From DATAQC01 sp046263055 (GTDB lineage: Bacteria; Actinomycetota; Acidimicrobiia; Acidimicrobiales; AC-14), in the NCBI GenBank assembly GCA_046263055.1, contig JBHELO010000135.1, forward strand, positions 1 through 41,999: a stretch of 41,999 nt of DNA. The letters are read 5' to 3'. The notes beneath the pieces were generated by a model. It saw only the letters and a program-made list of their open reading frames with translations, was not told the origin of the DNA and did no database searches. A program made the position numbers and the translations under genes. Shown piece by piece: positions 14,809-22,838 of this stretch (the stretch's first letter is position 1; each line of letters begins with the position of its first letter).

Positions 14809-15599
14809 GCCCCCCGGAGCCCCGCGCCGCCAAGCTGACGGTGTTCGTTCCCATGTGGAACGAAGAGGACTACATCGCGGCCACGGTGGCGGCCACCGAG
14901 GAGGTGTGCGACCAGCTGGTCGCCGACCGCGAGATCGGCGACTACGAGGTGCTGGTCGTGGACGACGCGTCCACCGACGCCACGCCGTCACTGGCGGCCG
15001 AGCTGGCGGCGGCCGACGCTCGCATCCGCGTCGTGACCCACGACGTCAACCGGGGTCTCGGAGGGTCCATCAAGACGGGGTTTGCCCACGCTCGTGGGGA
15101 CCTCGTGCTGTACACCGACGCCGACCTCCCCTGTGACATGGTCGAGCTCCGGAAGGCGTGCCGGCTGTTGCGCTACTACGGCGCCGACATCGTCAGCGCC
15201 TACCGCCACGACCGCACCGGCGAGGGCCCGCGGCGAGCCGTGTACTCGTGGGTCTACAACTGGCTCGTCGCCGCCGTCTTCCGGGTCTATGTGCGAGACG
15301 TCAACTTCGCCTTCAAGCTCTGCCGGCGCTCGGCCGTCGACAAGCTCACGCTGGTCAGCGAGGGGTCGTTCATCGACGCCGAGCTCCTGGTGCGGGCCAA
15401 GCGGGACGGCCTCAAGATCATCCAGTTCGGGGTCGACTACTTCCCCCGCTCATCGGGTGTCTCCACCCTCTCCTCGGGCTCGGTGATCGCCAAGATCCTC
15501 GTCGACATGGGTGCCCTGAGGAGGGAGCTCCGCGACCAGGAGGCCCGCTCCGGGCCGGGCCGGCGCCGGCCCGGATCATGGCGACGGTCGCGGCGATGA
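14805..15599 (+). CDS. GT2 family glycosyltransferase (polyprenyl-phosphate type)
   Basis: 264-aa GT-A fold enzyme of family GT2. The nucleotide-sugar site is seen in FVPMWNEEDYI, LVVDDASTD (VDDAS) and the metal motif YTDADLP. HDVNRGLGGSIKTGF is typical of dolichol/polyprenyl-phosphate mannosyl- and glucosyltransferases, and VNFAFKLCRRS resembles their acceptor region. There is no membrane helix, so it works on the inner face. The product is probably polyprenyl-phosphate-sugar, the donor for GT-C enzymes like those at 3.3-8.7 kb. The last 25 residues are basic. Its stop overlaps the next start (ATGA). Confidence 0.88.
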   Translation: MSPPEPRAAKLTVFVPMWNEEDYIAATVAATEEVCDQLVADREIGDYEVLVVDDASTDATPSLAAELAAADARIRVVTHDVNRGLGGSIKTGFAHARGDLVLYTDADLPCDMVELRKACRLLRYYGADIVSAYRHDRTGEGPRRAVYSWVYNWLVAAVFRVYVRDVNFAFKLCRRSAVDKLTLVSEGSFIDAELLVRAKRDGLKIIQFGVDYFPRSSGVSTLSSGSVIAKILVDMGALRRELRDQEARSGPGRRRPGSWRRSRR

Positions 15600-16453
15600 G
15601 CGACGAGGCGACGGCCCAGCGGGCGCCGATCCTGATCGTGAACGCCGACGACTACGGGCTCACCTCCGGAGTGTCGGCCGGTATCCTGCGGGCCCATGGA
15701 GCGGGTGTGGTGACGAGCACTTCCGTGCTCGCGGTCGCCCCTGCCTTCGCCCGGACCGCGCCGTGGCTGGCCGACCATTGCCGTCTCGGCGTGGGTGTCC
15801 ACCTGGCGGCGGTGGGGGAGGACCCGCCGTTGCTGTCGGCGGCCGAGGTCCCGACCCTGGTCGATCGCTCCGGCCGGTTCCCCGCCTCGTGGCGCGTCCT
15901 GCTGCCCCGCCTGCTGGCCGGGCGGGTGGACCCCGACGACCTCAGGTCCGAGTTCACGGCCCAATTGGAGGCGGCCCAGGGGTACGGCATCCAGGTCTCG
16001 CACCTGGACACCCATCAGCACGTCCACCTTTGGCCGAGTGTCGCCTCGGTCGTCATCGACCTCGCCCGGCGGACGGGCATCGGCGCGGTGCGGGTCCCCC
16101 GCTCGCACCGGGCGGGCCTCGTGTCGATGGGGCTCAACCGCCTGGCCGGCCGGTTGGCGGCCGCCGCCCGGTCCAGCACCCTGCGGTACCCGGCCGACGC
16201 CAGCGGGCTGGACGAGGCCGGCCGGTTCGATCAGCCGGCCCTGGCCGCCGCCCTGGACCGCTTCGTGGCCAGCGGCGCGGCCAGCGCCGAGGTCAACGCC
16301 CACCCGGGCGAGGATGTCGACGGCGAGCGTGACCGCTACCGGTGGGACTACCGCTGGGGCGAGGAGCTGGCCGTGCTGACCAGCACCGAGGCAAGGCGGG
16401 CGATCGAGGAGCGGGGCTTCACCCTCGGCACATACGCGAGCCTCGCCCCGTGA
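15596..16453 (+). CDS. YdjC/ChbG/HpnK family carbohydrate deacetylase
   Basis: 285-aa protein of the YdjC family, metal-dependent deacetylases of N-acetylated sugars (chitooligosaccharide deacetylase ChbG, and HpnK of hopanoid work). Metal-site residues are visible: NADDYG (D18/D19), H69 in GVGVHL, and the histidine cluster LDTHQHVHLWP (H140, H142, H144). A late EVNAHPGED segment is also family-typical. ATG 15596 is preferred over ATG 15578 because it makes a 4-nt ATGA overlap with the GT2 stop. Lying between two GT2 genes, it probably removes an acetyl group from a lipid-linked amino sugar. This is inferred from context. Confidence 0.88.
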   Translation: MSDEATAQRAPILIVNADDYGLTSGVSAGILRAHGAGVVTSTSVLAVAPAFARTAPWLADHCRLGVGVHLAAVGEDPPLLSAAEVPTLVDRSGRFPASWRVLLPRLLAGRVDPDDLRSEFTAQLEAAQGYGIQVSHLDTHQHVHLWPSVASVVIDLARRTGIGAVRVPRSHRAGLVSMGLNRLAGRLAAAARSSTLRYPADASGLDEAGRFDQPALAAALDRFVASGAASAEVNAHPGEDVDGERDRYRWDYRWGEELAVLTSTEARRAIEERGFTLGTYASLAP

Positions 16454-17370
16454 GCCGCCGGGGCGGTCAACGCCTCTTCGGATGGTGCTGGGTGGTCATG
16501 GGGGCCACCGCGGTGGGAGCCGCCATGCGCCGCCGGGCCCGGCGCTCGAGGACGGCCGTCGACCGCCGCCCGGCCGGCCCCCGGCCCCGCGCACCGGGCA
16601 CCTACCGGCTCAGCGTGGTCGTCCCCGCCTACCACGAGGCGAATCGGATCGCCGACACTGTGGCCCGCCTCAAGGCAGCCCTGGCGGTGGCCGAGGACGG
16701 CGGACCGGTGGAGGTGGTGGTCGTCGACGACGGGTCGGGCGACGGCACCGCGGACCGGGCCCGGGCGGCCGCCGCCGACCAGGTGCTGGTCCTCCCCGCC
16801 AACCGGGGGAAGGGCGCCGCCGTCCGAGCCGGCGTTCTGGCCGCCCGTGGTCGCACGATCGCGTTCATCGACGCCGACCTGTCCTACCGGCCCGAGCAGC
16901 TCCTGAAGCTCCTGACCGAGGTCGAGGGTGGCTTCGACGTCGTGGTGGGCAGTCGCCAGCACGCCGAAGCCACCACCGACGCCCGGGGTTGGAGGGTGCG
17001 CAACCTGAGCAGCCGGGTCTTCAACGTGCTGACCCTCGCCATCCTGCTGGGCCGGTACCGGGATACGCAGTGCGGCATCAAGGCCTTCCGGTCGGATGTC
17101 GCCCGCCTCCTCTTCTCCCGGGGCCACGTCGACGGCTTCGCCTTCGACGTCGAGCTCTTCCATCTCGTCGAGCACTACGGCCTGACGCTCCGCGAGGTCC
17201 CGGTGGACCTGTCCGACAGCGACCGGTCGACGGTGCGCTTGGGGCCGGAGGCGGTGCGGATGCTGTCGGATCTCTGGCGGATGCGCAGGTGGGCCAGACG
17301 GGGGTGCTACGACCGGGTCGAGGGGTGCGGGGCGCCAATGGAGGCCGGCGCGTCCCGGCCGGTAGGGTGA
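16450..17370 (+). CDS. ALG5-like GT2 dolichyl-phosphate glycosyltransferase
   Basis: 306-aa enzyme starting at GTG 16450, which overlaps the deacetylase stop (GTGA). A hydrophobic segment (RLFGWCWVVMGATAVGAAM) followed by a run of arginines makes an N-terminal membrane anchor with the catalytic part inside. The GT2 core reads VVPAYHEANRI, VVVDDGSGDG, ANRGKGAAVRAG and FIDADLSY. The segment RYRDTQCGIKAFR closely resembles the DTQCGFK block of ALG5 dolichyl-phosphate glucosyltransferases. Expected role: transfer of glucose or a related sugar from a nucleotide donor to polyprenyl phosphate. Its stop overlaps the phosphomannomutase start. Confidence 0.88.
   Translation: MSRRGGQRLFGWCWVVMGATAVGAAMRRRARRSRTAVDRRPAGPRPRAPGTYRLSVVVPAYHEANRIADTVARLKAALAVAEDGGPVEVVVVDDGSGDGTADRARAAAADQVLVLPANRGKGAAVRAGVLAARGRTIAFIDADLSYRPEQLLKLLTEVEGGFDVVVGSRQHAEATTDARGWRVRNLSSRVFNVLTLAILLGRYRDTQCGIKAFRSDVARLLFSRGHVDGFAFDVELFHLVEHYGLTLREVPVDLSDSDRSTVRLGPEAVRMLSDLWRMRRWARRGCYDRVEGCGAPMEAGASRPVG
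17363..17368 (+). promoter_or_regulatory. Internal -10 hexamer TAGGGT before the phosphomannomutase gene
   Basis: TAGGGT lies over the end of the upstream gene, 7 nt before an in-frame GTG at 17376. It may give a second, leaderless message for the housekeeping genes manB to ahcY, independent of the upstream glycan genes. Confidence 0.4.
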
Positions 17371-18722
17371 CCGGCGTGGGCTCCCTCGGCACCGTCTTCA
17401 AGGCGTACGACATCCGCGGCACCGTCCCCGACCAGCTCGACGCGGGGATCGCCCGGTCGGTGGGCGCCGCCTTCGCCCGCTTCACCGGCGCCCCCCGGGT
17501 GCTGGTGGCCCGGGACATGCGCGACTCCGGACCCGCCCTCGTGCGGGCGTTCACCGAGGGCGTCACCGCCGCCGGGGCCGACGTGGTGGACCTGGGGCTG
17601 GCCTCCACCGACCTGCTCTACTTCGCCGCCGGCCACCTCGGCTCGCCGGCCGCCATGTTCACGGCCTCCCACAACCCGGCCAAGTACAACGGCATCAAGC
17701 TGTGCCTGGAGGGGGCCCGCCCGGTGGGCCAGGACACCGGCCTGGCCGAGATCAAGGCCCTGGCCGAAGCCGGCCCCGACGACGGCGCCGGGTCGTCGCC
17801 CGGGTCGGTGTCGGGGCTCGACCTGCTCGACGAGTACGTCCGCCACATCCACTCGTTCGTGGACCGGTCCCTCCTGCGGCCCCTGCGGGTGGTGGCGGAT
17901 ACCGCCAACGGGATGGGCGGCCTGGTCGTGCCCCGGGCCTTCGCCGGCCTGCCCTTCGAGTTGGAGGTGCTCTACCCAGAGCTGGACGGGTCGTTCCCGA
18001 ACCACCCGGCGGACCCCATCCAGCCCGAGAACCTCAAGGACCTCCAGGCCCGGGTGCTGGAGACGGGCGCCGACGTGGGCCTGGCCTTCGACGGCGACGC
18101 CGACCGCGTCTTCCTGGTGGACGACCTGGCCCAGCCCGTCTCCGGCTCCACCACCACGTCGCTCGTCGCCCAGGCCCTGCTGGCCGTCAACCCGGGGGAC
18201 TCGGTCATCTACAACCTGATCTGCTCCAAGGCGGTGCCCGAGGTGATCGCCGAGAGCGGCGGCGTCCCGGTGCGCACACGGGTGGGTCACTCGTTCATCA
18301 AATCGGTCATGGCCGAGACGGGGGCGGTCTTCGGCGGGGAGCACTCCGGCCACTACTACTTCCGGGACAACTACCGGGCCGACTCCGGCCTCATCGCCTC
18401 CATGGTCGTCCTCCAGCAGCTCTCGGTGCACGACGTCCCCCTCTCCGACCTGCGCAAGCCGGTGGAGCGCTACGCCGACTCGGGGGAGATCAACGTGGAG
18501 GTGCCCGACCCTCTGGCGGTCATCGACCGGGTGGGCGCCGCCTTCCCGGCCGCCGCCCTGGACCGCACGGATGGGCTCACGGTGGACTCGGGGGACTGGT
18601 GGTTCAACCTGCGCCCCTCCAATACCGAGCCGGTGTTGCGCATCAACGTGGAGGCGCCCACGGTGGAGGCGTGCCGGGACCACACCGCCCGCCTGATCGG
18701 GCTCGTCAAGGAGGGGGCGTGA
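17367..18722 (+). CDS. manB: Phosphomannomutase/phosphoglucomutase
   Basis: 451-aa alpha-D-phosphohexomutase that interconverts the 6- and 1-phosphates of mannose or glucose, supplying GDP-mannose synthesis. FKAYDIRG opens the protein. The phosphoserine loop is TASHNPAKYNG (S101), the metal loop DGDADRVF, the sugar-specificity loop GEHSGHYYF, and the phosphate-binding loop RPSNTEPVLRI. Length and motif order fit the family. Two starts are possible: GTG 17367, overlapping the previous stop (GTGA), or GTG 17376, which has TAGGGT 7 nt upstream. The two products differ by three residues. The stop overlaps the next gene (GTGA). Confidence 0.95.
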   Translation: MTGVGSLGTVFKAYDIRGTVPDQLDAGIARSVGAAFARFTGAPRVLVARDMRDSGPALVRAFTEGVTAAGADVVDLGLASTDLLYFAAGHLGSPAAMFTASHNPAKYNGIKLCLEGARPVGQDTGLAEIKALAEAGPDDGAGSSPGSVSGLDLLDEYVRHIHSFVDRSLLRPLRVVADTANGMGGLVVPRAFAGLPFELEVLYPELDGSFPNHPADPIQPENLKDLQARVLETGADVGLAFDGDADRVFLVDDLAQPVSGSTTTSLVAQALLAVNPGDSVIYNLICSKAVPEVIAESGGVPVRTRVGHSFIKSVMAETGAVFGGEHSGHYYFRDNYRADSGLIASMVVLQQLSVHDVPLSDLRKPVERYADSGEINVEVPDPLAVIDRVGAAFPAAALDRTDGLTVDSGDWWFNLRPSNTEPVLRINVEAPTVEACRDHTARLIGLVKEGA

Positions 18723-18994
18723 CCGTGGCACTCGACCCGCTGCTGCTCGAGATCCTGGCCTGCCCGGAGGACAAGGGCCCGCTGCTGTACCTGGCCGACG
18801 AGGACGCCCTCTACAACCCCCGCCTCCACCGCCGCTACGCGGTACGCGACGGCATCCCCGACATGATCATCGAGGACGCCGAGACCGTGGACGACCAGGA
18901 GCACGCCCGCATCCTGGCCAAGGTGGAGGCGGAGGGGATCCGGCCCACGTTCGACCCCGGCCCCCCGGCGGGGGCCGACGCGGGCAGCGGGTGA
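18719..18994 (+). CDS. Trm112-like (UPF0434) small protein
   Basis: 91 aa starting at GTG 18719, overlapping the manB stop by 4 nt. The opening LLLEILACPEDKGPL and the later RHRRYAVRDGIPDMI-like stretch (LHRRYAVRDGIPDM) are the two blocks of the Trm112/YcaR family. In eukaryotes and archaea Trm112 activates methyltransferases. Most bacterial relatives have two cysteines in the first block; here only one remains (ACPEDK), so a full zinc knuckle cannot form there. The acidic tail ends in a Pro/Gly-rich stretch. The neighbourhood with manB and the SIS isomerase is one I recall from other actinobacteria. Confidence 0.85.
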   Translation: MTVALDPLLLEILACPEDKGPLLYLADEDALYNPRLHRRYAVRDGIPDMIIEDAETVDDQEHARILAKVEAEGIRPTFDPGPPAGADAGSG

Positions 18995-19004
18995 CGGGCG
19001 CATC

Positions 19005-20096
19005 GTGACGGGCACCCGGGCCACCGTGGACACCCAGGGCATGCTCGACGCCGTCGCCTCCCTGCCCGAGCAGGTGGCCGAGGCGCTGGCCGTCCCCCGC
19101 AGCTACGACACCCTGCCCGAGCGCGACGACGTCGAGCACGTAGTGGTGCTGGGGATGGGCGGCAGCGCGCTGGCCGGCGAGGTCCTGCAGGCCGCGGCCG
19201 GCCCGTTCCTGCCCGTGCCCCTCCTCGTGTTCCGCAGCTACCACGTCCCCGCCTTCGTCGGCGAGGGCACCCTGGTGTTCGCCATCTCCTTCTCCGGTGA
19301 CACGGAGGAGACGGTGGAGGGGGCCACCGAGGCCGCCCTCCAGGGCGCCCGGGTTGTGATGGTCACCGCCGGCGGGGAGCTGCGCCGCCTTGGTGAGTCG
19401 TGGGGCGTTCCCGTCATCCGGGTCCCCGAGGGGATCCCCCAGCCCCGGGCCGCCCTGGGGGCCATGGCCGTGCCGCCGATGCTCCTCCTCGAGGACATCG
19501 GCCTGTTCCCGGGGGCGTCACACTGGGTGGATGGCGCCATCGAGCAGCTCCACGCCCGGCGCGACCAGCTCGTCCGGCCCGACAACCTGGCCGTCGACCT
19601 GGCCCGCCGCATCGGCCGCACCATCCCGCTGTTCCACGGCGGGGGCGGCCTGGGGGCGGTGGCCGCCCACCGCTGGAAGACCGACGTCAACGAGAACGCC
19701 AAGTCACCCGCCTTCTGGAACGCCCAGCCCGAGCTGTGCCACAACGAGGTGGCGGGGTGGGGCCAGCACGGAGACGTCACCCGCCAGGCCCTGACCCTCG
19801 TCGGACTCCGGCACGACTTCGAGCACCCCCAGGTGATGCACCGCTTCGAGCTGACCTACCAGCTCCTCGAAGAGGTGATGGCGGGTGTGGAGGAGGTGCG
19901 GGCCGAGGGCGACGGCGAGCTGGCCCAGCTCCTCGACCTCATACTCGTCGGCGGCTTCACCACCGTCCACCTCGCCCTCCAAGAGGGGATCGACCCCGGT
20001 CCCGTCCCCGCCCTCGACACCATCAAGCAGGCCCTGGCCACCTCCGCAGGAGAGCGGCGGCGGTCGGCCGACACCGAAGGAGCTCTGCCGGAATGA
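19005..20096 (+). CDS. Bifunctional phosphoglucose/phosphomannose isomerase (SIS domain)
   Basis: 363 aa. The N-terminal SIS domain shows VVVLGMGGSALAGE and FAISFSGDTEETVE, the sugar-phosphate binding loops. The second half carries WKTDVNENAKSPAFWN and ELCHNEVAGW, blocks of the archaeal/actinobacterial bifunctional PGI/PMI enzymes, with E and H as candidate acid-base residues. It would convert fructose-6-P to mannose-6-P (and glucose-6-P), feeding the adjacent phosphomannomutase. Together they form a short route to mannose-1-P. GTG 19005 follows the Trm112 stop by 10 nt. The stop overlaps the ahcY start (ATGA). Confidence 0.9.
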   Translation: MTGTRATVDTQGMLDAVASLPEQVAEALAVPRSYDTLPERDDVEHVVVLGMGGSALAGEVLQAAAGPFLPVPLLVFRSYHVPAFVGEGTLVFAISFSGDTEETVEGATEAALQGARVVMVTAGGELRRLGESWGVPVIRVPEGIPQPRAALGAMAVPPMLLLEDIGLFPGASHWVDGAIEQLHARRDQLVRPDNLAVDLARRIGRTIPLFHGGGGLGAVAAHRWKTDVNENAKSPAFWNAQPELCHNEVAGWGQHGDVTRQALTLVGLRHDFEHPQVMHRFELTYQLLEEVMAGVEEVRAEGDGELAQLLDLILVGGFTTVHLALQEGIDPGPVPALDTIKQALATSAGERRRSADTEGALPE

Positions 20097-21349
20097 GCCA
20101 CGACGTCACCGATCCCGACCTCGCCGCCCTCGGGCGCCAGCGCATCGCCTGGGCCGACACCCACATGCCCGTGCTCACCAGCATCCGCGAGCGCTTCGCC
20201 AAGGAGCGTCCCCTCGACGGCGTGACCATGGGTGCGTGCCTGCACATCACCACCGAGACGGCCAACCTGCTGCGCACCCTGGCCGCCGGCGGGGCCCGGG
20301 TGGTGGCCTGCGCCTCCAACCCCCTGTCAACCCAGGACGACGTGGCCGCCTCCCTCGCCCTGGACGAGGGGATCGACACCTACGCCCGCAAGGGCGAGGA
20401 CACCGAGACCTACTTCCGCCACATGGACGCGGTGCTCGACGAGCACCCCCAGGTCACCATGGACGACGGCTGCGACCTGGTCTCCCGCCTCCACACCCTG
20501 CGGGCCGACCAGGTGCCCGAGGTCCTGGCCGGCACCGAGGAGACGACCACCGGCGTCATCCGCCTGCGGGCCATGGAGGCCGACGGCGCCCTGCGCTTCC
20601 CCATCGTGGCCGTCAACGACGCCGACACCAAGCACATGTTCGACAACCGCTACGGCACCGGCCAGTCCACCCTGGACGGAGTCATCCGGGCCACCAACGT
20701 GCTGCTGGCCGGCAAGGTCGTGGTGGTGGCCGGCTACGGATACTGCGGCAAGGGCGTGGCCAGCCGGGCCCGGGGCATGGGCTCCCAGGTGGTGGTGACC
20801 GAGGTCGACCCGCTGCGGGCCCTGGAGGCGGTCATGGACGGCTTCCGGGTCGAGCCCATGTCGGTGGCCGCCCGTGAGGGCGACATCTTCATCACCGTGA
20901 CCGGCGACCGCGACGTGCTGCGGGGGGAGCACTTCGAGGTCATGAAGGACGGCGCCATCCTGGCCAACTCCGGCCACTTCGACATCGAGATCGACCTGGG
21001 CCGCCTGGGCGAGATGGCGGCGGGCGCCCGGCGCGAGGTGCGGCCGTTCGTCGAGGAGTTCCTCGTGGACGACCGCCGCCTGCTGGTGATCGCCGAGGGC
21101 CGCCTGGTCAACCTGGGCGCCGCCGAGGGCCACCCGGCGGCCGTCATGGTCATTAGCTTCGCCAACCAGGCCCTGTGCGCCGAGTGGGTGCTGGCCAACC
21201 GGGGCACCCTGGAGCCCCGCGTGTACGACGTCCCCCGTGACATCGACGCCGAGATCGCCCGCCTCAAGCTCGACACCATGGGCATCGACATCGACGTCCT
21301 CACCCCCGAGCAGGCCGAGTACCTGTCGTCCTGGACGGTCGGCACGTAG
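20093..21349 (+). CDS. ahcY: Adenosylhomocysteinase, short (archaeal-type) form
   Basis: 418-aa NAD-dependent hydrolase that splits S-adenosylhomocysteine and relieves methyltransferase inhibition. Substrate residues are in CLHITTETANL, TMDDGCDLV, GTEETTTGV and VNDADTKHMFDN (Lys and Asp). The NAD loop is GYGYCGKG. The protein lacks the insert of the longer bacterial/eukaryotic enzymes and the C-terminal KPDHYRY that normally contacts NAD of the partner subunit; it ends instead YLSSWTVGT. This short form resembles the archaeal/Thermotoga type. From memory one archaeal member prefers S-inosylhomocysteine, so substrate specificity is worth testing. ATG overlaps the isomerase stop. Confidence 0.93.
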   Translation: MSHDVTDPDLAALGRQRIAWADTHMPVLTSIRERFAKERPLDGVTMGACLHITTETANLLRTLAAGGARVVACASNPLSTQDDVAASLALDEGIDTYARKGEDTETYFRHMDAVLDEHPQVTMDDGCDLVSRLHTLRADQVPEVLAGTEETTTGVIRLRAMEADGALRFPIVAVNDADTKHMFDNRYGTGQSTLDGVIRATNVLLAGKVVVVAGYGYCGKGVASRARGMGSQVVVTEVDPLRALEAVMDGFRVEPMSVAAREGDIFITVTGDRDVLRGEHFEVMKDGAILANSGHFDIEIDLGRLGEMAAGARREVRPFVEEFLVDDRRLLVIAEGRLVNLGAAEGHPAAVMVISFANQALCAEWVLANRGTLEPRVYDVPRDIDAEIARLKLDTMGIDIDVLTPEQAEYLSSWTVGT

Positions 21350-21406
21350 TTCCTGCACGGGAGGCACCCTGCCCTGCCGACACCGGGACCTGTCACACCC
21401 CGCCCG

Positions 21407-21412
21407 TAGGGT
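21407..21412 (+). promoter_or_regulatory. Leaderless -10 hexamer of the ComF-like gene (TAGGGT, 6 nt before GTG)
   Basis: TAGGGT ends 6 nt before GTG 21419 in the 69-bp gap after ahcY. It separates comF from the operon upstream. Confidence 0.5.
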
Positions 21413-21418
21413 GGCGGC

Positions 21419-22105
21419 GTGCTGCTGCCCGTCACCTGCCCGGTGTGTGGGGCGCGCGGCGCGGCGCCCTGCGCCGGCTGCCGCTCCCGGTTGGCACCGC
21501 CGCCCGCCCTGCCGCCGCCGGTCGGGCTGGACCGCTGCGTGGCCGCCGTCGCCTACGACGGTGTGGGGCGGGAGCTGGTGGCCCGCCTGAAGTACCGCAA
21601 TGACCGAGCCGCCCTGCCCTTCCTCGCCGCCGCAGTGGCGGCCGCCGCCGGCGGCGAGGGCGTCGACGTCGTCACCTGGGCGCCCACCACCGCCGCCCGT
21701 CGGCGCCGGCGGGGCTTCGACCAGGCCGAGCTGCTGGCTCGGGCGGTGGCCCGCCGCCTGGGCCTGCCGTGCTCGTGCCTGCTCCGGCGCCGGCCCCCGG
21801 CCCGCCGGCCGGGAGGCGGCGGAGGCGCAGCGGCCCAGACCGGGCGGTCGGCGGCGGAGCGCTTCGCCGGCCCCGCCTTCGCGGCCCGTCGACCCATGGC
21901 CGGCGCCCGGGTGCTGGTGGTTGACGACGTGGTCACCACGGGGGCCACCGCTACCGCCGCCGGCATCGCCCTGCGGGCGGCGGGGGCGGTGTCGGTCACG
22001 CTGGCGGTGGCGGCCCGCACGCCGCCCGGCCGGGCGTCCCGTCTCCCGTCGCCGGACGTACACTCGGGAAGGGTCGCCGCCGCCGGTCGCGCCGGTGGCC
22101 CGTGA
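21419..22105 (+). CDS. ComF family phosphoribosyltransferase-like protein
   Basis: 228 aa. The N-terminus has a four-cysteine zinc site, CPVCG-x5-CAGC. The phosphoribosyltransferase part shows AYDGVGRELVARLKYRND, a RRRRRGFDQAELLAR segment and the PRPP loop VLVVDDVVTTGAT, in the order seen in ComF/GntX proteins. In naturally competent bacteria ComF helps to bring DNA in; in most others the role is unclear. A Gly/Ala/Arg-rich insert sits near residues 127-142, and the C-terminus is low in complexity. No other competence gene is in the window. It is followed by hpf, an arrangement common in bacteria. Confidence 0.88.
   Translation: MLLPVTCPVCGARGAAPCAGCRSRLAPPPALPPPVGLDRCVAAVAYDGVGRELVARLKYRNDRAALPFLAAAVAAAAGGEGVDVVTWAPTTAARRRRRGFDQAELLARAVARRLGLPCSCLLRRRPPARRPGGGGGAAAQTGRSAAERFAGPAFAARRPMAGARVLVVDDVVTTGATATAAGIALRAAGAVSVTLAVAARTPPGRASRLPSPDVHSGRVAAAGRAGGP
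22059..22064 (+). promoter_or_regulatory. Possible -10 (TACACT) for hpf inside the end of the ComF-like gene
   Basis: TACACT within a GC-rich stretch would start a transcript near 22071 and give hpf a leader of about 175 nt, with the ribosome site AAGGGAG just before ATG. No -35 is visible. The same nonamer GTACACTCG occurs before the leader ORF at 14680. Confidence 0.3.
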
Positions 22106-22247
22106 CCCGACGACCGGCCCACAGCGGCGAGGAGGGTGTCCTGCCCAGACGGTGGCCGACACGAGGGCTCCGAGGGCGGTCCGCAGTCCCGGCTCGCCCG
22201 CAGGTGTCGAGCCCGCGGTGCCGATGATGCACGCTGAAGGGAGTGCG

Positions 22248-22826
22248 ATGGACGTGACCATGCAGTGCCGCAACGCCGAGGTGCCCAAGGGCCTGCGGGC
22301 GGCGGCCCGGGAGAAGGTCACCCGGGTGAGCCGCCATCTCGACGGCTGGGACTCCGCCGAGATCCACCTGTCGGAGGAGCGCAACCCCCGGATCGCCGAC
22401 CGGGAGGTGTGCGAGGTCACCCTGCGGGGCCACGGCCACGTGGTCCGGGCCCGCGCCGCCGCCCCCGACGCCATGGCCGCCGTGGACAAGGCGGTGGAGA
22501 AGCTCGAGCGCCAGGTCGCCCGGCTCAAGAGCCGCCTGGTCGGCCGCTCCCACCCCCGCCACGCCGCCGTGCACGCCAACGGGTCCGGCGCACCGGTCAC
22601 GGCGGCCGCCGACGGCCTCGAGCCCGACGACGACAGCGGCGACACCGGGCCCCGGTTCGTGAAGTCCAAGCACTTCTCCACCAAGCCCATGACGCCCGAG
22701 GAGGCGGTGCTGCAGATGGACCTGGTGGGCCACGACTTCTACTTCTTCGTCAACGCCGACACCGACCTGGCCACCGTCGTCTACCGCCGCAACGACGGCG
22801 ACTTCGGCCTGATCGACGGCGGCTAG
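22248..22826 (+). CDS. hpf: Long-form ribosome hibernation promoting factor
   Basis: 192-aa long HPF. The N-terminal ribosome-binding domain (about 1-100) begins MDVTMQCRNAEVPKGL and has the beta-alpha-beta-beta-beta-alpha pattern with a basic helix (KAVEKLERQVARLKSRL). A charged linker leads to the C-terminal dimerisation domain, FSTKPMTPEEAVLQMDLVGHDFYFF followed by VVYRRNDGDFGLI, which in long HPF pairs two 70S ribosomes into 100S particles. ATG 22248 is chosen for the AAGGGAG ribosome site 6 nt upstream, over ATGs at 22224 and 22227. The response regulator gene starts 12 nt after the stop. Confidence 0.94.
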   Translation: MDVTMQCRNAEVPKGLRAAAREKVTRVSRHLDGWDSAEIHLSEERNPRIADREVCEVTLRGHGHVVRARAAAPDAMAAVDKAVEKLERQVARLKSRLVGRSHPRHAAVHANGSGAPVTAAADGLEPDDDSGDTGPRFVKSKHFSTKPMTPEEAVLQMDLVGHDFYFFVNADTDLATVVYRRNDGDFGLIDGG

Positions 22827-22838
22827 CGGGCGAGGGAC

